Of a DNA stretch of 64,000 nt, positions 59,340-64,000 are shown in pieces (position 1 is the stretch's first letter; each line of letters starts with the position of its first letter). The DNA comes from JAJKIV01 sp036741775 (GTDB lineage Bacteria; Gemmatimonadota; Gemmatimonadetes; Gemmatimonadales; Gemmatimonadaceae), in the NCBI GenBank assembly GCA_036741775.1, contig DAINRQ010000001.1, positions 1 to 64,000 of the forward strand. Direction: 5' to 3'. The position numbers and the translations under genes are program-made. The notes under the pieces were generated by a model. That model was not told the DNA's origin and ran no database searches. It saw only the letters and a program-made list of their open reading frames with translations.

Positions 59340-60154
59340 GGTCGTCCGCCCGCGCGAAGCGTCGTGTCAGCCATGTGGGAACGCTCCTGCAGTACTGGCG
59401 CGACGTGCGCGGGATGAGTCAGCTCGCACTCGCGATCGAAGCGGACGTGTCGCCACGTCACGTGAGCTTCATCGAGACCGGCCGAGCGCAGCCGAGTCGT
59501 GAGATGGTGCTGCACCTGGCGACGGCACTCGACGTTCCCCTCCGCGAGCAGAACGGTCTGCTGCTCGCGGCGGGGTACGCGCCTGTCTTTCGCGAATCAG
59601 GTCTCGACGCGCCAGAACTACATACGGTTCGAGTGGCGCTCGACGCGATTCTTTCGAAACAGGAGCCCTACCCGGCCGTGGTGATGAACCGAACGTGGGA
59701 CATCCTCACGAGCAACGCCGCCGCGACTCGGTTCTTTGGGTTTTTGCTCGGCGACGCGGCCGTTCCGTCACCACCGAACGTCGTGCGGATGATGTTCGAT
59801 CCCGCAGGCCTTCGGCCGTTCGTGTCGAACTGGGAGACGGTAGCGGAGGCGCTCGTTAGGCGCGTCCATCGGGAAGCGGTCGGTGGTGTCAAGGACGAAG
59901 CGACGGCGACACTGCTGGCGGACGTGCTGGCCTATCCCGGCGTTCCGGAGCGCTGGTCGCGCCCCGATCCAGACGCGCCCCTCGTCCCGATCATCCCCGT
60001 CTCCTTTTCCAAGCATGGACGGGCGTTCACCTTCTTCTCGGCCGTCACTACGCTGGGTACGCCGCAGGACGTGACGCTGCAGGAATTGCGCATCGAGTGC
60101 TTCTTCCCCATGAACGCCGAGACCGAGCAGAACGTGCGTGCACTGGTGAGCTGA
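59336..60154 (+). CDS. XRE-family regulator with MmyB-like ligand domain
   Basis: 272 residues from the ATG at 59336, overlapping the upstream stop. N-terminal HTH: VGTLLQYWRDVRGMSQLALAIEADVSPRHVSFIETGRAQPSREMVLHLA. The remainder (LLAAGYAPVFRESGLDAPEL, YPAVVMNRTWDILTSNAAATRFFGFLL, PGVPERW, LFDPAG-like MMFDPAGLRPFVSNWE) matches the MmyB-like/MLTR ligand-binding domain, known to bind fatty acids in related regulators. It likely controls its own operon in response to a lipid-like molecule. Confidence 0.9.
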   Translation: MRSSARAKRRVSHVGTLLQYWRDVRGMSQLALAIEADVSPRHVSFIETGRAQPSREMVLHLATALDVPLREQNGLLLAAGYAPVFRESGLDAPELHTVRVALDAILSKQEPYPAVVMNRTWDILTSNAAATRFFGFLLGDAAVPSPPNVVRMMFDPAGLRPFVSNWETVAEALVRRVHREAVGGVKDEATATLLADVLAYPGVPERWSRPDPDAPLVPIIPVSFSKHGRAFTFFSAVTTLGTPQDVTLQELRIECFFPMNAETEQNVRALVS

Positions 60155-60175
60155 CCCGCCTGTCGTCGCGCGACC

Positions 60176-61258
60176 CTAACGAGGCGGAGCGGAGGCCGTG
60201 CTGCCCTTCAGTCGTGCCGGCGGCGGCACCGGAACGGAGCGAGCGTACTCGGGGATCCGGAAACGCTTGCGGTACGCGCCCGGTGCCACGCCAGTCGTGC
60301 GCTTGAACAGACGACGGAAAAACGCCGGATCTTCATAGCCCACGCGCCAGCTGATCTCATCCACGGGCGCCTCCGTGCGCTCGAGCCGCCGCTTCGCATC
60401 CTCGATGCGAAGACGCTGCACGTAGGCGAGTGGCGTGAGCCCCGTCGCGTTCAGGAAGCGCCGCTTGAACGTGCGTTCCGCGAGCTTCGATCGCTTGACC
60501 ATCTCTTCCACGGGGTTGGCGACGGAGAAATGATCCCGTAGCCATCGCTGTGCGCTCTCGATCTCGGCGTCGCCGTGGCCGGTCTTCCCCTCGAACACGA
60601 TGTACGGGGCGAGCCCATCCTGGTGCCATTGTAGCGCGAACATACGCGCGACTTCCTGCGCGGTGGTCGCGCCAGCGTAACGCGCGATGAGGTAGAGCAC
60701 CAGATCGTGCCAGGTCGTGGAGGCGCCCGAGCTCACCAGCTCTTCGCGTAGCCCCGAGATCACGAGCGTGCGCTCGGGATGGATCGAAACCGCGGGATAG
60801 GCCGCCGAGAACGCTCGCGAGTAGAAGAAGTGCACGGTCGCGTCCTTGCCATCGTACAGCCCTGTCTCGGCCAACAGGAAGATCCCCGAACAGGCCGAGC
60901 AGATCACGGCACCGCGCTCGTGCATGCGGCGGACCCACTCCACGAGCCGTGGGTACCGGCCCTTCTCCCACCCGTCACGCCGTAACACCACGGACGGGAC
61001 GATCACGATGTCGGTCGTGTCGAGGGTGTCGATCGCCCGCTGTACGTCGATCGAGATGCCACTTGCCGAGCGCACGCGGCCTGCCGTCTCGCCTACGATG
61101 TCGACGCTGAACGGCGATCGCCCGTCCCCGTCCACGAAGCGCGCGAATCCGTTCATCGTGTCGAAGACACCAAACAGAGTGGAGACCGCTCCATCCGGCA
61201 ACGCCACGACGCTGACGTGTCGTCGATTCGATCCGGAGGTCGGCGAATGTGTCGTCAT
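60176..61258 (-). CDS. GlxA-type AraC regulator with DJ-1/PfpI domain
   Basis: 360 residues. The N-terminal DJ-1/PfpI fold (VSVVALPDGAVSTLFGVFDTM; ICSACSGIFLLAETGLYDGKDATVHFF) keeps the nucleophile-elbow Cys. The C-terminal AraC domain has two helix-turn-helix units: VEEMVKRSKLAERTFKRRFLNATGLTPLAYVQRLRI and VDEISWRVGYEDPAFFRRLFKRTTGVAPGAYRKRF. GlxA-type regulators respond to small metabolites. It is divergent from the methyltransferase gene, with about 200 bp between starts, and may control it. Confidence 0.92.
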   Translation of the reverse strand: MTTHSPTSGSNRRHVSVVALPDGAVSTLFGVFDTMNGFARFVDGDGRSPFSVDIVGETAGRVRSASGISIDVQRAIDTLDTTDIVIVPSVVLRRDGWEKGRYPRLVEWVRRMHERGAVICSACSGIFLLAETGLYDGKDATVHFFYSRAFSAAYPAVSIHPERTLVISGLREELVSSGASTTWHDLVLYLIARYAGATTAQEVARMFALQWHQDGLAPYIVFEGKTGHGDAEIESAQRWLRDHFSVANPVEEMVKRSKLAERTFKRRFLNATGLTPLAYVQRLRIEDAKRRLERTEAPVDEISWRVGYEDPAFFRRLFKRTTGVAPGAYRKRFRIPEYARSVPVPPPARLKGSTASAPPR

Positions 61259-61460
61259 GGCGCGTCATCCTTCTGGTGACAGCTCCCCGGCCCGGCCGAT
61301 GCCCGAGCGACATCTGACGTGTACGCCGGCACGATCCGTTCAATGTGGCACGAACGAACCGCTCCAGGGCGATTCCGGCTCTCCACCACGCGGTGTTCCG
61401 TTGCGATCATGATTGCGACAGTTGACCACCCTTCATAATCGCCATACAGGAGCCGCAGCA

Positions 61461-62555
61461 ATGGGCGCAGAAGTCATTGACCAGACGAAGTTCGAGCTAC
61501 CGAAGCTCGATCCGGCGAAGCTGGATTCCATCCTCACCCGGGCACTCGGCGATCTGTCCGCCGGCTACGGCGGAGTGATGGTTAGCATCGGCGACAAACT
61601 CGGTCTCTACAAGGGGATGGTAGGGGCCGGCCCGATCAGCGCGAGGGAGCTCGCGGTCCGCACCGGCTGCGCGGAGCGCTACGTACGTGAGTGGCTGAAT
61701 GCTCAAGTGGCCGGCGGGTATGTGGACTATCATGCCGTGAGTGATACGTACGAGCTGACTCCCGAGCAGGCCGCGGTGCTCGCCGACGAAGAGAGCCCCG
61801 TGTTCATCCCCCACGCGTGGCAGGTGCCGGCGTCGATGTGGTTCGACGAGGACAAGGCCATCGAGACATTTCGTACCGGCAAGGGCGTCTCGTGGGGCGA
61901 TCACGACGGCCGTCTTCATCATGGTGTCGCTGCGTTTTACCGCAATGCGTACCGGGGCAGCCTGCTCTCGGAGTGGCTCCCTGCGCTGCATGGCGTCGTC
62001 GATCGACTGAACGCGGGCATCACGGTGGCCGACGTCGGGTGTGGCCACGGGCACTCGACGATCCTCATGGCCCAGGCGTTCCCGCAGTCGCGCTTCTTTG
62101 GCTTCGATACGCATGCGGCCTCGATCGAGGCAGCGAGGCGTAACGCCGTGGAGGCAGGCGTCGCGGATCGGGTCACCTTCGGCGTGGCTGGCGCCACGGA
62201 CTACCGTGGCGGATACGAGCTCGTCTGCTTTTTCGACTGCCTCCACGATCTGGGAGATCCCATCGCCGCGGCGCGGCATGCTGCCCGGGCCCTCACGCCT
62301 GGCGGCACGCTGATGGTGGTCGAACCGTTCGCGAACGACCGAGTCGAGAACAACATCTCTCCGGTCGCGCGGATCTATTACGCCGCGTCGACCGTGTTGT
62401 GCGTTGCCCACGCGATCTCCGAGGGGGGCCATCTCGTCCTCGGCGCGCAGGCGGGTGAGGCGCGCCTCACCGAAGTGTTCCGTAAGGCGGGATTGACCCA
62501 CGTCCGCCGCGCGGCCGAGACGCCGTTCAACCTGATTCTCGAGGTACGCCGTTGA
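61461..62555 (+). CDS. Class I SAM-dependent methyltransferase
   Basis: 364 residues from the ATG at 61461 (CAGGAG upstream); a longer frame adds 16 residues. A winged-helix N-terminal domain (GLYKGMVGAGPISARELAVRTGCAERYVREWLNAQ) is followed by the SAM fold: motif I ADVGCGHGHSTILMAQAF, FGFDTHAASIEAA, CFFDCLHDLGDP and LTPGGTLMVVEP. The layout is like plant O-methyltransferases and the ubiquinone-type Rv2258c group. Substrate unknown. Confidence 0.9.
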   Translation: MGAEVIDQTKFELPKLDPAKLDSILTRALGDLSAGYGGVMVSIGDKLGLYKGMVGAGPISARELAVRTGCAERYVREWLNAQVAGGYVDYHAVSDTYELTPEQAAVLADEESPVFIPHAWQVPASMWFDEDKAIETFRTGKGVSWGDHDGRLHHGVAAFYRNAYRGSLLSEWLPALHGVVDRLNAGITVADVGCGHGHSTILMAQAFPQSRFFGFDTHAASIEAARRNAVEAGVADRVTFGVAGATDYRGGYELVCFFDCLHDLGDPIAAARHAARALTPGGTLMVVEPFANDRVENNISPVARIYYAASTVLCVAHAISEGGHLVLGAQAGEARLTEVFRKAGLTHVRRAAETPFNLILEVRR

Positions 62556-62606
62556 CCGCACCGCGCGTATCTTGTTCGGGTCTCCTCATCTCATCGGCTG
62601 ACTCGT

Positions 62607-64000
62607 ATGAAACGCTGGCTCTCGTTCTCCCTGGCGCTCTCCCTGCTGGTCGGGGAACCGCTCTCGCCGACACGCACGCTCGTCGCCCAACGCACGAGCG
62701 CGGCGATCGCCCCCGCTACGCTCGACTCCCTCCGCGCCCACATCCGGCGCGTGATGGACTCGACGAAGACGCCATCGATCGCGGTCGCGGTCGCGCGGCA
62801 GGGGCGCATCATCTGGGAGGAGGGGTTCGGGTTCGCCGACGTGGCGGCCCGGACGTCAGCGACGCCGACCACGCTCTACTCCATGGCGTCGATCTCGAAG
62901 CCGATGACCGCGACTGCCATCATGAAGCTCGTGGACCAGGGGAAGATCGACCTGGACCGGCCGGCGAACGACTACCTGGGCGATGCGAAGATCACCGAGC
63001 TCGCCGGACCGGCATCGGGCGCCACCGTCCGGCGCCTGCTCTCGCACACGGCCGGGCTCCCACTGCATTACCGGTTCTTCTACGACGGGGGCCCGATCGC
63101 GCGCCCCGCGATGGATGAGGCGATTTCGCGGTACGCGCTCACCGTGTTTCCTCCGGGCACCGCGTACAGCTACTCGAACCTGGGCTACGGCGTGCTCGAG
63201 GAGATCATCGCGAAGGTCTCGGGCCGCTCGTACGAGGACTTCATGCGTGACGAGGTCTTCGCCCCGTTAGGCATGACGACGGCAGCGATCGGCACTGGCG
63301 CCGGGCTCGAGAATTCGGCGGTACGCTACGACGCGAACGGGAAGCCGATCGCGTTCTACGACTTCGACCATCGCGGCGCGTCGGCGGTGTACACGAGCGC
63401 GCATGACCTCGTTCGCTTCGGGATGTACCATCTCAAAGCTCGCCTCCCCGGACAGAAGCCGGTGCTCCGCGACGCGACCATCGACGCCATGCAGCGCGTC
63501 TTCACGCCCGGCGACACCGCAACGGGCTACGGGCTCGGCTGGATCATTGGGTACGAGAGCGGGACGAGGGTCGTCTCACACACGGGTGGGATGCCTGGCG
63601 TCTCCACGACCCTCAAGCTCTATCCCGAGCACGACGTCGTGATCGTCGCACTCGCCAACACGGGCGGGGCGACGCCGCATCGGATCGCCGTCACGATCGC
63701 GGACGCGATCATTCCCGGCTACGACGCGCCACGTCAGGGACCGCCCGGCCCGACGGTCGCGTTCGCGGCGCCGCCCGAGCTCTGGGGCGAGTGGGCCGGA
63801 ACGCTCCGGATGTACGACGGCAAGACGACACCCATGACGCTCCTCGTGAAGTCGAACGACGTGCTCGTCCGCCTCGGCGAGCGGGATGCGCTGTGGACGT
63901 TGCTCAACGGGCCCACGTTCCGAGACAACCTGCTGAACGGGCGGTTCGTGGGGACGATCCCGAGCGAGGAGGCGCGGCGGTTCCCGCACTCGGTAGGCGT
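62607..64000 (+). CDS. Secreted serine hydrolase, 3'-truncated by the window edge
   Basis: The frame is open from the ATG at 62607 to the end (464 codons). Signal peptide MKRWLSFSLALSLLVGEPL. Beta-lactamase-fold motifs: SxxK in MASISKPMTA, YxN in YSYSNLGYG, and the third box SHTGGMPG. The C-terminal domain begins near residue 390 (ELWGEWAGTLRMYDGK). It cleaves an ester or amide outside the cytoplasm; relation to resistance is not suggested. The PLGMT segment uses the TTA codon of the CGTTAGGC octamer (63265-63272). Confidence 0.9.
   Translation, partial: MKRWLSFSLALSLLVGEPLSPTRTLVAQRTSAAIAPATLDSLRAHIRRVMDSTKTPSIAVAVARQGRIIWEEGFGFADVAARTSATPTTLYSMASISKPMTATAIMKLVDQGKIDLDRPANDYLGDAKITELAGPASGATVRRLLSHTAGLPLHYRFFYDGGPIARPAMDEAISRYALTVFPPGTAYSYSNLGYGVLEEIIAKVSGRSYEDFMRDEVFAPLGMTTAAIGTGAGLENSAVRYDANGKPIAFYDFDHRGASAVYTSAHDLVRFGMYHLKARLPGQKPVLRDATIDAMQRVFTPGDTATGYGLGWIIGYESGTRVVSHTGGMPGVSTTLKLYPEHDVVIVALANTGGATPHRIAVTIADAIIPGYDAPRQGPPGPTVAFAAPPELWGEWAGTLRMYDGKTTPMTLLVKSNDVLVRLGERDALWTLLNGPTFRDNLLNGRFVGTIPSEEARRFPHSVG

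Overview
The window is high-GC (about two thirds G+C by eye), gene-dense bacterial chromosome. The mix of genes points to a soil Gemmatimonadota or a close relative: tandem secreted amidohydrolases, DUF5117-type metalloproteases, a BTAD/SARP-type regulator, ECF sigma/anti-sigma pairs, many secreted serine hydrolases, and an HlyD/M50 export cluster. This taxonomic call is inference; there is no rRNA or tRNA gene here to confirm it.

Layout. 1-8120: secreted catabolic enzymes (M20 peptidase, chymotrypsin-fold protease plus a lipoprotein sharing its N-terminal domain, and an overlapping trio of amidohydrolases of which only the middle one keeps the metal-binding HxH). 8163-9920: acetyltransferase fused to an acetylpolyamine-type deacetylase. 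9995-17667: a coherent module with a BTAD regulator divergent from a 50-residue peptide gene that has its own strong terminator, then GAF-HlyD, HlyD lipoprotein and M50 protease-HlyD genes; four TTCACG repeats lie in the divergent promoter. 17689-30835: patatin, ATP-grasp, SnoaL, ECF sigma/anti-sigma with matched divergent promoters, metal receptor, rhodanese, SDR, erythromycin esterase, DDAH, serine hydrolase and AraC genes, interspersed with several families of inverted repeats. 30912-42635: a kinase-M23-aminotransferase fusion, a TIR-membrane-WD40 protein, and a minus-strand run of TIR, ParA-like-TPR, MaoC and NadR genes. 42905-50377: two epimerases, a sodium:solute symporter, a REP-associated transposase element with perfect 30-bp ends, and a large secreted metalloprotease. 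50521-57572: every recognisable gene is on the minus strand, and the region carries attC-like integron recombination sites, a low-GC gene and several broken genes; it looks like a decaying cassette cluster without an integrase. 57691-64000: a second ECF sigma/anti-sigma pair, an AhpD-like gene with a MmyB-type XRE regulator, a GlxA-type regulator, a methyltransferase, and a serine hydrolase cut by the window edge.

Three things stand out. First, the octamer CGTTAGGC/GCCTAACG occurs at least 25 times, about ten times more than composition predicts, mostly singly inside genes, and it equals the outer box of the attC sites. Second, the peptide/regulator/export module looks like an uncharacterised peptide secretion system. 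Third, a TIR protein sits in a probable operon with a ParA-like ATPase and an NAD biosynthesis gene, next to a second TIR protein. Functions are read from recognisable motifs; no similarity search was run.
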